A stretch of 64,000 bases of DNA from Sulfurovum sp. (GCA_027068435.1 JAMOTA010000013.1:1-64000), one strand, 5' to 3'; shown: positions 39,564 through 50,728, counted from the stretch's first letter. A program made the numbers and translations. Notes: generated by a model from the sequence alone, not told the origin.

Positions 39564-41378
39564 TTGAGCGAAAATCTTATCGGTTACATAGATGACCAAG
39601 GCAATATATTAGATACACAAACTGCAGGTGAAAACTGCACAGCTACTCCCATAGAGTATGACAATAGTGAGCAAGCATTAGAGATAGTTCGTCACTCTAC
39701 AGCACACCTTATGGCACAAGCTATTACAGAGCTTTACCCTAATTCACAGTTCTTTGTAGGACCTGTTGTTGATGAAGGGTTTTACTATGACTTTAGAATA
39801 GATGAGCAGATAGGTGAGAATGACCTTAAAGGCATCGAAAAAAAGATGAAAGAACTCATCAAGAAAAAGTATAAAATAGAGAAGTATGAGATAAGTAAAG
39901 AAGAAGCTTTAGTGAAGTTTGCTAATGATGATTTGAAACTAAAAGTGATGGAGCGTATTACTGATGATACACTCTCTATCTACAAGCAAGGGGATTTTGA
40001 AGACCTTTGTCGTGGGCCTCATGTTCCAGCACTTCGTTTTCTTCATAACTTTAAGCTTACTCGCGTTGCTGGGGCTTACCTCGGTGGAGATGAAAAAGCA
40101 GAGATGCTTACACGTATTTATGGTATAGCTTTTGCAGATAAAGAGTCTCTTAAAGCACACATGACTATGCTTGAAGAGGCAAAGAAACGTGATCACCGTA
40201 AAATAGGTGCAGAGATGAACCTCTTTATGTTTGATGAAGAGTCAGGAGCAGGACTTCCTTTCTGGATGCCACAAGGTGCAAAGTTGAGAGCAAAACTTGA
40301 AGATATTCTTCATAAAGCACACCGTGTAAGAGGGTATGAACCTGTACGTGGTCCAGAGATTCTTAAAGCAGATATGTGGAGAACATCAGGTCACTATGCG
40401 TGTTATGGTGAAAATATGTACCTTACAACTATAGATGAACAAGAGTATGGGATTAAGCCCATGAACTGTATTGGGCATATTCAAATCTTTAAACAGACAC
40501 AAAAGAGTTACCGTGACTTGCCTGTAAAGTTTTATGAATATGGTGTAGTCCATAGACATGAAAAGTCAGGGGTGCTTCATGGCTTACTTCGTGTAAGAGA
40601 GTTTACACAAGATGATGCACATATCTTCTGTGCTCCAGACCAGATAGCTACTGAAGTTATAGATGTAGTTGAGTTTGTTGATTCTGTGATGAAACTATTT
40701 GGTTTTGAGTACACTATGGAAGTAGCAACTAAACCAGAAAAAGCCATCGGTGAAGATGCAGTTTGGGAGTTAGCCACACAAGGTCTTAAAGATGCCTTGA
40801 CTGAAAACAAGTTACCTTTTACCATAGATGAAGGTGGGGGAGCATTTTATGGTCCTAAGATAGATGTAAAAATCACTGATGCACTTGGGCGTAAATGGCA
40901 ATGTGGTACAATACAAGTAGATTTTAACTTACCAGAGAGATTTGGTGTTGAGTATGTAGCTGAAGACAATACACGTAAACAGCCTGTTATGATACACCGT
41001 GCTATTTTAGGATCATTTGAAAGATTTATTGCTATTTTGGTTGAGCATTATGCAGGAGAGTTTCCATTCTTCTTAGCACCGACGCAAGTTATCTTTGTTC
41101 CTATCTCAGAAAGTCATGTAGCATATGCTAAAGCACTTAAGAAAACATTGATGCTAGAGGGGATAGACTCAGAGGTTTATGATAAAAATGATTCTTTGAA
41201 CAAACGTATAAGAACTGCAGAGAAGCAGAGAGTACCGTATGTAGTGATTGTTGGAGATGAAGAGGTTCAAGGAAATTCTGTTGCGATAAGAAATAGAAGA
41301 ACTAGAGAACAGTATAATCTTACTCAAGACGAATTTATGGTAGAATTAACACAACAACTTCAAGAAGGAAAAATTTGA
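39564..41378 (+). CDS. thrS: Threonyl-tRNA synthetase (TTG start)
   Basis: [47 protein letters not shown] motifs. Confidence 0.97.
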   Translation: MSENLIGYIDDQGNILDTQTAGENCTATPIEYDNSEQALEIVRHSTAHLMAQAITELYPNSQFFVGPVVDEGFYYDFRIDEQIGENDLKGIEKKMKELIKKKYKIEKYEISKEEALVKFANDDLKLKVMERITDDTLSIYKQGDFEDLCRGPHVPALRFLHNFKLTRVAGAYLGGDEKAEMLTRIYGIAFADKESLKAHMTMLEEAKKRDHRKIGAEMNLFMFDEESGAGLPFWMPQGAKLRAKLEDILHKAHRVRGYEPVRGPEILKADMWRTSGHYACYGENMYLTTIDEQEYGIKPMNCIGHIQIFKQTQKSYRDLPVKFYEYGVVHRHEKSGVLHGLLRVREFTQDDAHIFCAPDQIATEVIDVVEFVDSVMKLFGFEYTMEVATKPEKAIGEDAVWELATQGLKDALTENKLPFTIDEGGGAFYGPKIDVKITDALGRKWQCGTIQVDFNLPERFGVEYVAEDNTRKQPVMIHRAILGSFERFIAILVEHYAGEFPFFLAPTQVIFVPISESHVAYAKALKKTLMLEGIDSEVYDKNDSLNKRIRTAEKQRVPYVVIVGDEEVQGNSVAIRNRRTREQYNLTQDEFMVELTQQLQEGKI

Positions 41379-41926
41379 GTAGACACAACGACAGAAACAA
41401 CAGAGGAAGAAAGAAGCCAGATGATACCATCATGAATGATGCTATTAGAATTAATGAACTTAGAGTTCTTGGCGATGATGGGGAACAATTTGGTATTATA
41501 TCTCGTAGTGAAGCGATGAGTATAGCAAATGAAAAAGGTTTGGATCTTGTGCTTATGTCACCAGATGCAAAGCCTCCTGTTGCAAAGATCATGGACTACG
41601 GTAAATACAAGTATGAGCTTGAGAAAAAGAAAAAAGAAGCAAGAAAGAACCAAAAGAAGATAGAAGTAAAAGAGGTAAAGTTCTCTTGTAAGATAGCAGA
41701 AAATGACATTAACTATAAAGTCAAACACGCTAGAGAGTTCTTAGAGCAAGGAAAGCATGTAAAACTTCGTGTCTTCCTTAGAGGACGTGAAATGGCAAAC
41801 CCTGAATGGGGAGTAGATGTACTTAACCGTATATGGCCAATGCTAGAAGATGTAGGTAACCTAGAGAGTAGAGCTAGTCAAGAAGGTCGTTACATTAACA
41901 TGTACGTAACACCACTTAAAAAATAA
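41375..41926 (+). CDS. infC: Translation initiation factor IF-3 (TTG start)
   Basis: [46 protein letters not shown]. Confidence 0.96.
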   Translation: MSRHNDRNNRGRKKPDDTIMNDAIRINELRVLGDDGEQFGIISRSEAMSIANEKGLDLVLMSPDAKPPVAKIMDYGKYKYELEKKKKEARKNQKKIEVKEVKFSCKIAENDINYKVKHAREFLEQGKHVKLRVFLRGREMANPEWGVDVLNRIWPMLEDVGNLESRASQEGRYINMYVTPLKK

Positions 41927-41935
41927 TATCTACAA

Positions 41936-41953
41936 TGTGGGCTTCCGCCCACA
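41936..41953 (+). terminator. Hairpin TGTGGGC-TTCC-GCCCACA after infC
   Basis: Perfect 7-bp GC-rich stem and tetraloop immediately after infC. Confidence 0.7.
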
Positions 41954-42055
41954 AAACACCCCCTCCCTTCAAAAAATTAGTAACATCATTTTCATTTAAA
42001 TTATCAAAAGCTTTATGCTATAATCTTAACCATAAAATAAAAGTTGGAAATGGCA

Positions 42056-43057
42056 ATGATAAAAGATATTGAAATAGTTAAATACAAGGGTTTTAATAAT
42101 CTAAAACTAGAGAATCTAAGTCAAGTAAATATTATTAGTGGTGAAAATAATATTGGGAAGACAGCTTTATTGGAAGCTCTTTTTATTTATGACAATATAT
42201 TATCCTCTGATTCGTATTATATTTTTGAACCTTTTTCATTAAATCCATTTTTATTTATTGCGAAAACAAGAGATATTCAAAAAAATAGAATAAAAAATTA
42301 TTTAGAAAATATTGATTTTATAATATATACTAATAAATTAAAATTAAATATAAAATACAAAGCCAGATATAAGTTTAGTAAAGAAGAAAAAGAAGAAATA
42401 AAAAGATTTAACCAAGATTATAATGACTATATAGTTGGTTATGCTAATACTAACTTACAAATTTTTCCTATAGATAATATCTCTACTGATAATATAAATA
42501 GTTATAACTATATTGACTCCTCTAAACCAACCAATAAAAGACTTGTAGAGTTATATTCAAATATTCAATCTCAAGGTATTCAATATAAATTTTTAAGATA
42601 TCTAAAACTTTTAGACGGTGACATAGAGTGGATAGAACTACAACTTTTAGATGACGAGATGCTCTTACGTCTTAACCTCAATAACCCTGAACGCTCTCTT
42701 GTCTCTTCAGAACTAGGAGAGGGTACTAATCGTTATATAGAGATACTTTGTACTTTGTTAAGTAGTTCAGATGGTATAGTATTTATAGATGAGATAGAGA
42801 ATGGAATCCACTATACAAAACTATATGATATTTGGAAAGCTATCTTAGAGATAATAGAAAAAGAGAATATTCAACTTTTTGTAACTACTCATAATTTAGA
42901 GTCAATAGAAGCTTTAAATGAGGCTAGTGAAGCTATGAAGTTTGATAAAATATCTTCTGTTAAATTACAAAAAGATAAAGATAATACTATCTATTCTGTA
43001 GTACGAAACTATAGTTCATTTACAGCAACTGTTGATTCTGGAATGGATATAAGATAA
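42056..43057 (+). CDS. AAA ATPase (AAA15/AAA21-like)
   Basis: IKDIEIVKYKGFNNLKLENLSQVNIISGENNIGKTALLEALF (Walker A), DGIVFIDEIENGIHYTKL (Walker B), VTTHNLESIEAL. Confidence 0.85.
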   Translation: MIKDIEIVKYKGFNNLKLENLSQVNIISGENNIGKTALLEALFIYDNILSSDSYYIFEPFSLNPFLFIAKTRDIQKNRIKNYLENIDFIIYTNKLKLNIKYKARYKFSKEEKEEIKRFNQDYNDYIVGYANTNLQIFPIDNISTDNINSYNYIDSSKPTNKRLVELYSNIQSQGIQYKFLRYLKLLDGDIEWIELQLLDDEMLLRLNLNNPERSLVSSELGEGTNRYIEILCTLLSSSDGIVFIDEIENGIHYTKLYDIWKAILEIIEKENIQLFVTTHNLESIEALNEASEAMKFDKISSVKLQKDKDNTIYSVVRNYSSFTATVDSGMDIR

Positions 43058-43725
43058 TGACGGTTTTGTTAGTAGAGGGTATTACAGATGTTAATTTGGT
43101 TCGATATATTTATTCTCAAATAGATAATACATTTGATTTTTATGATTTTGAAGCACCTAAAAAAGGGACTAAATCTAAGGTTATAACTTTTAGCAATAAG
43201 AAAAATGTTAATCTTCAAATTATTAATCTAAAAGGACAAGATAATTTACCCTTTGCTTTAGAAGAACTACTTAACCCTATAGAAGAGAGTATTGACAAAA
43301 CAGCAATTATATCTGATGCCGATAGTGATTTTAAAAATTCCAAAGAACTTGTAGAAAAAGCTATTAAAAATTCTAAAATTAATAGCGATAAATTTACTAT
43401 GTTTTTAACACCAAATAATAGTGACATAGGTAACTTAGAAACCTTACTTCTCTCATCATTAGATAAAGAGTCTATCCCACAACTTCAATGTTTTCAAGCG
43501 TATAAAAAATGTTTAGAAGATAAGATAACAGATATTGAAAAGAGAGCAATAGATAAACATGAAGTAGAGGCATACATAAAATTCTCACAAAACCCTAGAA
43601 ATAGAAATCAGGCTCAATTTTCTTTCATAGATAGTAATGGAGATACGGGGTTATGGGATTTAACTAAAGAAGAGTTTATACCTATTGTAAGATTTGTAGA
43701 ATCAATTCTAAAAGTAAAAAAATAA
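43057..43725 (+). CDS. TOPRIM-like protein (DUF3226-like), partner of the AAA ATPase
   Basis: VLLVEGITDVNLVRYIY (TOPRIM Glu), IISDADSDF (DXD), NSDIGNLETLLL; TAATG overlap with the ATPase gene. Confidence 0.75.
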   Translation: MTVLLVEGITDVNLVRYIYSQIDNTFDFYDFEAPKKGTKSKVITFSNKKNVNLQIINLKGQDNLPFALEELLNPIEESIDKTAIISDADSDFKNSKELVEKAIKNSKINSDKFTMFLTPNNSDIGNLETLLLSSLDKESIPQLQCFQAYKKCLEDKITDIEKRAIDKHEVEAYIKFSQNPRNRNQAQFSFIDSNGDTGLWDLTKEEFIPIVRFVESILKVKK

Positions 43726-43746
43726 ATACTACTTGAGTGTTTTTTG

Positions 43747-46700
43747 TTAAAGTTCTCTTACATCCCAATGCAATTTTAATCCCTCATCTGTCATCATAAA
43801 ACCTGAGATGATAATCTCTCCTTCGTGTACCATGGTGTGGTGTTTTTTACATAGAGGGATGAGATTGTATTTGTGGTTTTTGTGAAAGTGGTTTATGTGT
43901 CCTGTATTGTTTGCCTTTTTTTGTTCACTAATATGGTGAACATCTTCAACATTTTTATCACATAATGCACATTTTGCAATGAAAAGATTTTTATGATATT
44001 TACTACTTTTTTGTTGGCTGAGTTTTTTGATGTCACTTTGTGTTTCATTGAGGTTTTCTCTAATAGTTTGAGCCATTTGTAAGAACTCTTTGTCCATGTG
44101 TAGGGACTTGGCAAACTCTAAACCATACAGACTGTCGCCTTTTCCTAGTTGAAGTACTCTGTTATAGATGAGTCTGTCGCTTGTCTCATCATACTGAATG
44201 CCTAAATGTAAAAAGATAAGATGTTTCACATTTTGTAACTGAGGGATATTTCCTAACTGATGTAAGTGTGTAGCAAAGATAAAGGTTGACTTTAAAGAGA
44301 TAAGTTTTAAGATGGCACTTGAAACGATGGCAAGGGCAGACTCTGTCTCTGTACCTTGACTTATCTCATCTCCTAAGACTAAAGAGCATTCATTGGCTCG
44401 GTTAAATATATTTTTAAGTTCCATCATCTCTACTGCAAAAGTAGATAGACCTTTATAAAGGTTGTCTTGTGAAACGATACGGGTAAAGAGTTTGTCGTAA
44501 AGTCCTAAGTGAAGTTCTACAGCAGGCACAAAAAATCCAGATTGAGCTAACACTACAGAGAGACCGACACTCTTCATAAGCGAGGATTTCCCTGAAGAGT
44601 TGATGCCGTAAAGTAGTACCCCTCGTACATCTTCACCCTCACTAGCATTCAAGGTAATATGGTTGTGTGCAGTGTGGTTGTTTTCCCCTAAAAATAGATC
44701 ATTAGGTACATAGATACCCCTCTCGTCATTGGCTTCTATAATAGGATGCCGCAGTGCAACTGCTTCATAAAAGTTTCCCTCTTTTATGTGTGGTCGAGTA
44801 AGGTTCATCTTTTTTGTACACTTTGCATTAGATATCGCTACATCAATGTTAGCGATAAAAGAGATAAGCTTTTCAAGGAGTAGAGAGAACCTATTTTCTA
44901 GCAAATCAAGACTCTCTATGTAGCGTTGTTTGACTAAAGAGACTAGCTTAACTTGAGATGTTTCATAGTTTCTAGTTATCTCTTCAAAAAGTGGTGCTTG
45001 TACTTTTACACTGTTTTTCAGGTATTTGTAGTGAAAGTCCTTAAAAAAGTGATGTTGGTTCTCTATGGTGATAAAAGACTCTTTTAAAGACTTCTCAATG
45101 AGTGTAAATCTGTTCTTGGTTAAACTTAGAAAATACCCTTCACTCTCTAGGTAAGAGACGGTGGTATAGCGTGTAGTTCCTGTAAAGAGTTTCTCTTTTT
45201 CAAAAAGTGACTCTACATGAACAGCAACATTATCCATCTTCTCAATCTCTTTTTGCTGTTTTTTTACGATGGTATCAATAGCAGGGTAGATACCATCTTT
45301 AAAGAGATTATCGTTTATCTGTTCTATCCGAAATCTTGCACAGATATCTAGTTCAAAGGTGTCATTTAGTACTTTTAGCATCTCTTTTGTCTCATCTTGA
45401 AGACGATTTTCTACCTCTAACCCTTCTGCTTGTGCATCGTTTAAAAGGTTTAAAATAGCTTCGAGTGACATGGAGATGTAGGTAAGCTCTACGGGGTGGA
45501 GTTTACGTAGTTTAATCCGTCTAGTGATGCGTTCTAAATCATAAATTTGTTTAAGATGTGTCTCAAAACGGTCAATGTTAGGAAGTAGTAGTTCTGTTAG
45601 GTTGTAACGTGCTTCAAGAAGTGCTTTGTCACAAATAGGGTTAAGAAGTCTCTCTTTAAGTAGGCGTTTTCCAAAGGCCGTAGAGGTTTTGTCTATAAGG
45701 TCTAGCAGCGTTATATCAGAGGGGTCACGAGAGATGACAGAGAGTTGTTCCATCGCGTTATTACCTATATACATATAACGGTTGTTACCCAAAAACTGTG
45801 GTTTATTCATTTTCTCTATGATACTCTCATCATGCTCAATAATAAAGTCAATAAGTATAGCCAAAGACTCAGTAGTGTAAGGGTGACGTTCAAGGTCTAA
45901 AAACTCAATACTTGAGAGAAAAGAGTTGATGTTAAATACATGGGTAAAGAGTTCATTTTGGAACTGTATCTTCATCCGTTTTTTATTTATACTATAGTGT
46001 ATAGACTCTAGTTCAAGGTAGTGTATAAGCCATGCTTGGTCTATCTCTTTACTTTCAAAAGTGACAATCACTTCTGAGGTTGTGTAGGTTTGTAAAAGGT
46101 TAAATGCTTCATCAAGGGCATAGGTTTTGTCATCACGTGTAGAGTGGATTTCATTACAGATGGTTTTACCTGTACTCACATCTATAGCAGCATAACCTAC
46201 AGAGTAGATGCCCATGTTTTCATCTATGATAAGTGATACGATGTTGTTTTCACTGGCTTCATTGAGGTATTCAAAATTTGTACCAGGAGAGACAATGTTA
46301 GAGACATAGCGTTTAATATGAGGCATTTCGCCTTTTTGTTTAACAACAACTATAGTGTACTTTTTTGTGCTAATTAGCCTAGAGAGGTATCTCTCAAGTG
46401 AGACAGCAGGTACCCCAGCTAAAAGAGGGTTATGTATGGAGTTTTCAAGAATAGCTTTGTTTTTTCTTGTAAGTTGTATGTTGAGTAGTTCAGCTATCTC
46501 TTTGGCTTTTCCTATTTTTAACGTATCATTATTTACTTCATATACTTCAAAAAAAGTACCTATCTCCATAAGTATCAACGCATCTTTACCATACTTTTGT
46601 TCAAAATAGTGTTGTAAATCAAAATAGACTTCTGTTAAAAGTTTCTTTTTATTAGAAAGTATTTTGGTAATCTCATCCACGAGCAATGCCTTTTTTGATA

Positions 46701-46866
46701 TTAAGATGGATTTTAACACATTAACGCTTGTAGAGGGTTGTACTATTAAAAGCGTAAAATATGGTTGATTTATAGTAATTTTAGAAACTTTAGGTATAAT
46801 ACCGTCCCATTTTCTATTACATTTAATGTATTGAAAAAATATTTCAAGGGAGTAAGCATATGCCAA
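43747..46866 (-). CDS. MutS-family mismatch-repair protein with C-terminal HNH nuclease (MutS7-like); start uncertain
   Basis: GTFFEVYE (mismatch-binding), [16 protein letters not shown] (Walker A), [15 protein letters not shown]-term [14 protein letters not shown]...[17 protein letters not shown]-track start overlaps rpmI; a downstream start such as GTG at 46719 is plausible. Confidence 0.88.
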   Translation of the reverse strand: MAYAYSLEIFFQYIKCNRKWDGIIPKVSKITINQPYFTLLIVQPSTSVNVLKSILISKKALLVDEITKILSNKKKLLTEVYFDLQHYFEQKYGKDALILMEIGTFFEVYEVNNDTLKIGKAKEIAELLNIQLTRKNKAILENSIHNPLLAGVPAVSLERYLSRLISTKKYTIVVVKQKGEMPHIKRYVSNIVSPGTNFEYLNEASENNIVSLIIDENMGIYSVGYAAIDVSTGKTICNEIHSTRDDKTYALDEAFNLLQTYTTSEVIVTFESKEIDQAWLIHYLELESIHYSINKKRMKIQFQNELFTHVFNINSFLSSIEFLDLERHPYTTESLAILIDFIIEHDESIIEKMNKPQFLGNNRYMYIGNNAMEQLSVISRDPSDITLLDLIDKTSTAFGKRLLKERLLNPICDKALLEARYNLTELLLPNIDRFETHLKQIYDLERITRRIKLRKLHPVELTYISMSLEAILNLLNDAQAEGLEVENRLQDETKEMLKVLNDTFELDICARFRIEQINDNLFKDGIYPAIDTIVKKQQKEIEKMDNVAVHVESLFEKEKLFTGTTRYTTVSYLESEGYFLSLTKNRFTLIEKSLKESFITIENQHHFFKDFHYKYLKNSVKVQAPLFEEITRNYETSQVKLVSLVKQRYIESLDLLENRFSLLLEKLISFIANIDVAISNAKCTKKMNLTRPHIKEGNFYEAVALRHPIIEANDERGIYVPNDLFLGENNHTAHNHITLNASEGEDVRGVLLYGINSSGKSSLMKSVGLSVVLAQSGFFVPAVELHLGLYDKLFTRIVSQDNLYKGLSTFAVEMMELKNIFNRANECSLVLGDEISQGTETESALAIVSSAILKLISLKSTFIFATHLHQLGNIPQLQNVKHLIFLHLGIQYDETSDRLIYNRVLQLGKGDSLYGLEFAKSLHMDKEFLQMAQTIRENLNETQSDIKKLSQQKSSKYHKNLFIAKCALCDKNVEDVHHISEQKKANNTGHINHFHKNHKYNLIPLCKKHHTMVHEGEIIISGFMMTDEGLKLHWDVREL

Positions 46867-47051
46867 AAATGAAAAGTGTAAAAGGCGCAGTTAAGCGTTT
46901 TAAAGTTAAAAAAAGCGGCAAGATTAAAAGAGGGACTGCGTATAGAAGTCACATTCTAACTAAGGTTGACGGTGGTCACCATAGAAGTATGAAAAGTCCT
47001 AAATATGTTGATGGCGCTGATGCTAAAAACATTAAAGAGATGATTAACTAA
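46860..47051 (+). CDS. rpmI: 50S ribosomal protein L35
   Basis: [35 protein letters not shown]. Confidence 0.96.
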   Translation: MPKMKSVKGAVKRFKVKKSGKIKRGTAYRSHILTKVDGGHHRSMKSPKYVDGADAKNIKEMIN

Positions 47052-47217
47052 GAAATTAGTTACATTTTTTAATAAGCTATAATCCCCCGATTAGGGGCAA
47101 GTTTAAGCAGAGAAAATGCTTAACACCTACTATAACATGACTTCAGCAGTCGGCTCATGCAACTCGTTGCATTTGAAGAAGCTTTAGCATAGTACAAGTA
47201 TAAGGTAAAGGATAACC

Positions 47218-47574
47218 ATGAGAGTAAAAACTGGTGTTGTAAGATCAAGAAGACACAGAAAACTATTAAAACAAGCTAGAGGATTTTACAGTGGTAGAAG
47301 AAAGCACTTTAGAAAAGCTAAAGAGCAACTCGAGCGTTCATTAGTATATGCTTACAGAGATAGAAGACAAAAAAAGAGAGATTTCAGAAGATTATGGATT
47401 ACGCGTATCAATGCGGCTACAAGACTTAATGGTATGAACTACTCAACATTTATGCATGGTTTAAAACTTGCAAATATTGAACTTGACAGAAAAATTCTTG
47501 CTGATATGGCAATGAACGCACCTGAAACGTTCACAAAAATAGCTGATGCTTCTAAAGCAGCACTTGCTAAATAA
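47218..47574 (+). CDS. rplT: 50S ribosomal protein L20
   Basis: [37 protein letters not shown]. Confidence 0.97.
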   Translation: MRVKTGVVRSRRHRKLLKQARGFYSGRRKHFRKAKEQLERSLVYAYRDRRQKKRDFRRLWITRINAATRLNGMNYSTFMHGLKLANIELDRKILADMAMNAPETFTKIADASKAALAK

Positions 47575-47592
47575 GTCTTAGTTGACTATCTT

Positions 47593-47614
47593 TTGAGGAG
47601 TCTCGGCTCCTCAA
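47593..47614 (+). terminator. Hairpin TTGAGGAG-TCTCGG-CTCCTCAA after rplT
   Basis: Perfect 8-bp stem followed shortly by ATTTTTA. Confidence 0.75.
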
Positions 47615-47660
47615 CCCCATTTTTAACCATTTCTCCTCTAATCATTAAGGAAAATTATCT

Positions 47661-49475
47661 TTGAAAAAAATACTTTTTATACTTCTATTTCTCTATATAA
47701 CAATACTCTCTTCCAATAATGATTTTGATGAATTTATTAATACACAAATTAAAATGGAAGCACAGTTTCTTGACCAAAATATTTCATTAGACGAAAAAAT
47801 GGATATGCAAGAGAAGCAAGACAAAATGTATCAAAAATTCTTCTTTAAATATGCTACTGAAAAAGAGATGCATCTTCAAAGTCTTGATCCTTATTATACG
47901 AAAATAAAACGATTAAAACTACGTTTAAAAAACAATCAATATAAGGGATACTATAATGCAGCTAAACGCGATGAAGTCCTTCTAAAAGCATATACGTTAC
48001 GTCAAGATATACGCAATTTACTACATGCTACTTTACTAAGTACAGAAAATACAAAAAAATCTACTTTTGAAGATAAAATTAATACTTTAGTACTTATATT
48101 TTATGAAAAGTTTAAACCATTAGATACGCATAAATATATTTCAGATACTAATGAGACAAATACCATTTTAAAAGACCTACATGAAGCATTAAAAACAGAA
48201 AATGCTTTGGAGAGTATTACCAATATTTTTACCTCTTCTTTAATACTCAATAAGTTATTAATTTATCGTACCTCACGGATTTCAGACTCAAAGTTTTTCA
48301 CTATTTTAAACACCATTAATAAATCTCCTTATAGTGAAAAATTCAATAAGTATTTACTACCATTACATTTAGATACAGCAAAAATTATAGCAGTACTTTT
48401 ATTTATCTTATTTATTATGATTATTATTAAATTAATGTATATTATTATTAATTACTTTTTACGACACTATAAATTAAAAGAGAATGATATAGACTATATT
48501 CATTCACATATTACCTCCGTGTTTAATATTTTTGCTGTATTACTTATTTTACATCTTATTATCGTAGCTTTCATTGGTATCGATATAAGTAGTTTATATA
48601 TTACTAAGATGTTTGGTATTCTTTATGTGGTTATTATCTCTTTACTTGCCTATCGTATTACACATACAGTAGCGTATCTAAAAATAGAGAGAATGAAAAA
48701 AAGTAAGATACTTAAAAATGAAGTTGTGAATCTTTCTATTAAGGTAATTAATGGACTTATTCTTCTTGTTGCTATAATATTTATTTTAAAAATATTGGGA
48801 GTGAATCTCACCGCACTATTATCTGGATTAGGGATAGCAGGAGCAGCAGTAGCTTTTGCAGCTAAAGATAGTATTGCCAATATTTTTGGGTCTATTTCTA
48901 TTTTGGCTGGTGATATTTTTGAACAAGGAGATTGGATAGAGACAAAAGATGTCAATGGTACCGTTGTAGAGATAGGGCTAAGAGCCTCTACTATACGTAC
49001 ATTCGATAATGCACTTATCTCTATACCTAACTTTGAGTTAGCTAACTCTGGGGTAAAAAACTGGAGTAGAAGACGTATAGGAAGACGTATAAAGATGAAT
49101 CTCTCTGTTACCTATGAGTCTAAATTTTCAGATATTAATCAAGCTATATTAGAGATAAGAGAGATGTTGAAAGAGCATAAAGGTATAGCTAACCAACGTA
49201 CCGAATATAAAAATGAATATCGCCAAGCAAGACTTGTTTCTGCAGAAGATTTTCAGGGTGTGAAACGTACAACATTAGTCTATATGGACAATTTTTCAGA
49301 ATCAAGTATCGATATCTTAGTTTACTGCTTTAGCCGTACAGTAGAGTGGAGTGAGTGGCTAGAGGTAAAAGAGGATGTTATGTATAAAATTGCAGAAATT
49401 TTTGAAAAGAATCATCTTGAATTTGCTTATCCTACATTAACGCTACACAAGGGTATAGGTACTTCCAAAAACTAG
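47661..49475 (+). CDS. MscS-family mechanosensitive ion channel (TTG start)
   Basis: LSGLGIAGAAVAFAAKDSIANIFGSISILAGDIFEQGDWIE pore/beta-domain motif. Confidence 0.92.
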   Translation: MKKILFILLFLYITILSSNNDFDEFINTQIKMEAQFLDQNISLDEKMDMQEKQDKMYQKFFFKYATEKEMHLQSLDPYYTKIKRLKLRLKNNQYKGYYNAAKRDEVLLKAYTLRQDIRNLLHATLLSTENTKKSTFEDKINTLVLIFYEKFKPLDTHKYISDTNETNTILKDLHEALKTENALESITNIFTSSLILNKLLIYRTSRISDSKFFTILNTINKSPYSEKFNKYLLPLHLDTAKIIAVLLFILFIMIIIKLMYIIINYFLRHYKLKENDIDYIHSHITSVFNIFAVLLILHLIIVAFIGIDISSLYITKMFGILYVVIISLLAYRITHTVAYLKIERMKKSKILKNEVVNLSIKVINGLILLVAIIFILKILGVNLTALLSGLGIAGAAVAFAAKDSIANIFGSISILAGDIFEQGDWIETKDVNGTVVEIGLRASTIRTFDNALISIPNFELANSGVKNWSRRRIGRRIKMNLSVTYESKFSDINQAILEIREMLKEHKGIANQRTEYKNEYRQARLVSAEDFQGVKRTTLVYMDNFSESSIDILVYCFSRTVEWSEWLEVKEDVMYKIAEIFEKNHLEFAYPTLTLHKGIGTSKN

Positions 49476-49508
49476 CATATTTTGGCAAGATACCTATTTA
49501 CTTAATCT

Positions 49509-50246
49509 TTACCCTCTTTGTGTTTCACCTTGGTAACCGATAATTCCTGGCTGAAGATTAGATACTTGTTCAAAGCCTAGAGATTTCATGGCATGTTGTA
49601 CTTGAAAACTTCTACTTCCTGTGTGACAATATACAATAACAGGTGTTTTTTTCTTGTCATTATGCTCTTCTATTTTGGCATAAAATTGAGATGTAGGCAC
49701 TAAAGCATCTGTACCTACGATATGACCCATCTGAAACTCCATAAACTCACGTACATCTAAAAGTGTAAACGCTATCATATTAAGATTTCTAGCTTCAATG
49801 AGTGCTTCAAGTTCATCACCATCTAGTTGCTCTTCTTTAAGAAGTGTTTGGGCTTGTTCTTGCGTAAGCCCTTTTGAGTGTTGATGTACGATCTCTTCTA
49901 TCTCATTTTTTTCTGTTTGAGCTTTTGCGTACTCTGGTGTACAGAAAATACCACAATGACAAAGACCCTCTTCAGGAATCTCTTTTTCTAAAGCAGGTTT
50001 ACACGGACAGATGCGGTTATTGGCAGCTTTTTGCTCCTCTTTTGTCTCTCCTTCTACCATGAAACATGGGCAGAAACGTTTTCCGTAAATAAGCTTGTTT
50101 CTAGCAAGTCCCATAGTTACACCCTCATTCACTTCTTCATTGGGGTTTTGAACAAAACCAAATTGATTATTGACTTTCTCTACAAACTGTATGGTTTTTT
50201 CCATCTCTGCTTGAAACTCATCTGAATTCATATCTATTTGTTGCAT
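49509..50246 (-). CDS. Ferredoxin-thioredoxin-reductase-catalytic-like domain fused to rhodanese
   Basis: FCPCF...RICPCKPAL...LCHCGIFCTPEYA (CPC/CPC/CHC) plus LLDVREFMEFQMGHIVGTDALV and VYCHTGSRS. Confidence 0.85.
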   Translation of the reverse strand: MQQIDMNSDEFQAEMEKTIQFVEKVNNQFGFVQNPNEEVNEGVTMGLARNKLIYGKRFCPCFMVEGETKEEQKAANNRICPCKPALEKEIPEEGLCHCGIFCTPEYAKAQTEKNEIEEIVHQHSKGLTQEQAQTLLKEEQLDGDELEALIEARNLNMIAFTLLDVREFMEFQMGHIVGTDALVPTSQFYAKIEEHNDKKKTPVIVYCHTGSRSFQVQHAMKSLGFEQVSNLQPGIIGYQGETQRG

Positions 50247-50257
50247 ATTATTATCCT

Positions 50258-50728
50258 TTATTGTGTGTTATTATCAAACTCTTTTGCTATATCGTTAAAC
50301 TCTTTGGCATAGACTTTCATCTTCTCATTCCACTGCTCAAGAAAACTTTTGGTTTTATTTAAATCTATACTAATGTGTTTTTTATCTATATCAATACCAG
50401 CATTACTGCTTTTCATCATGCCCTCGTCTAAATCTTTATGAATTTTATTCATTTTTTCTTTAATTTTATTTGCAAATGCATTGAAGAAGTGTTTTGTTTT
50501 ATTGGTATCGATAATAATTTTACCATCTTGGGTTGAAAATCCCATCTGTGAGTATTTGTTATCTTTTTTCTCTACCTCTTTGGCTTTAGCTTTTACTTTA
50601 AGCTCTTCTAGTAGAGCTTCTCTTGCCTCTTGTGCAACCTTAGCATCATGTTTTGCTTGTGCTTCTTGGGTATCTTGACATGCTGTAAATAAGAAGAGTA
50701 AAATGGTTGCTAATAAAAAGTGTTTCAT
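50258..50728 (-). CDS. Putative lipoprotein
   Basis: MKHFLLATILLFLFTAC lipobox; start placed at the internal Met. Confidence 0.65.
   Translation of the reverse strand: MKHFLLATILLFLFTACQDTQEAQAKHDAKVAQEAREALLEELKVKAKAKEVEKKDNKYSQMGFSTQDGKIIIDTNKTKHFFNAFANKIKEKMNKIHKDLDEGMMKSSNAGIDIDKKHISIDLNKTKSFLEQWNEKMKVYAKEFNDIAKEFDNNTQ

Noticed and set aside
46720-46866. N-terminal ~49 residues of the MutS-HNH ORF
   Set aside because: Overlap the rpmI promoter/start region and look like non-coding translation; the true start is probably downstream.
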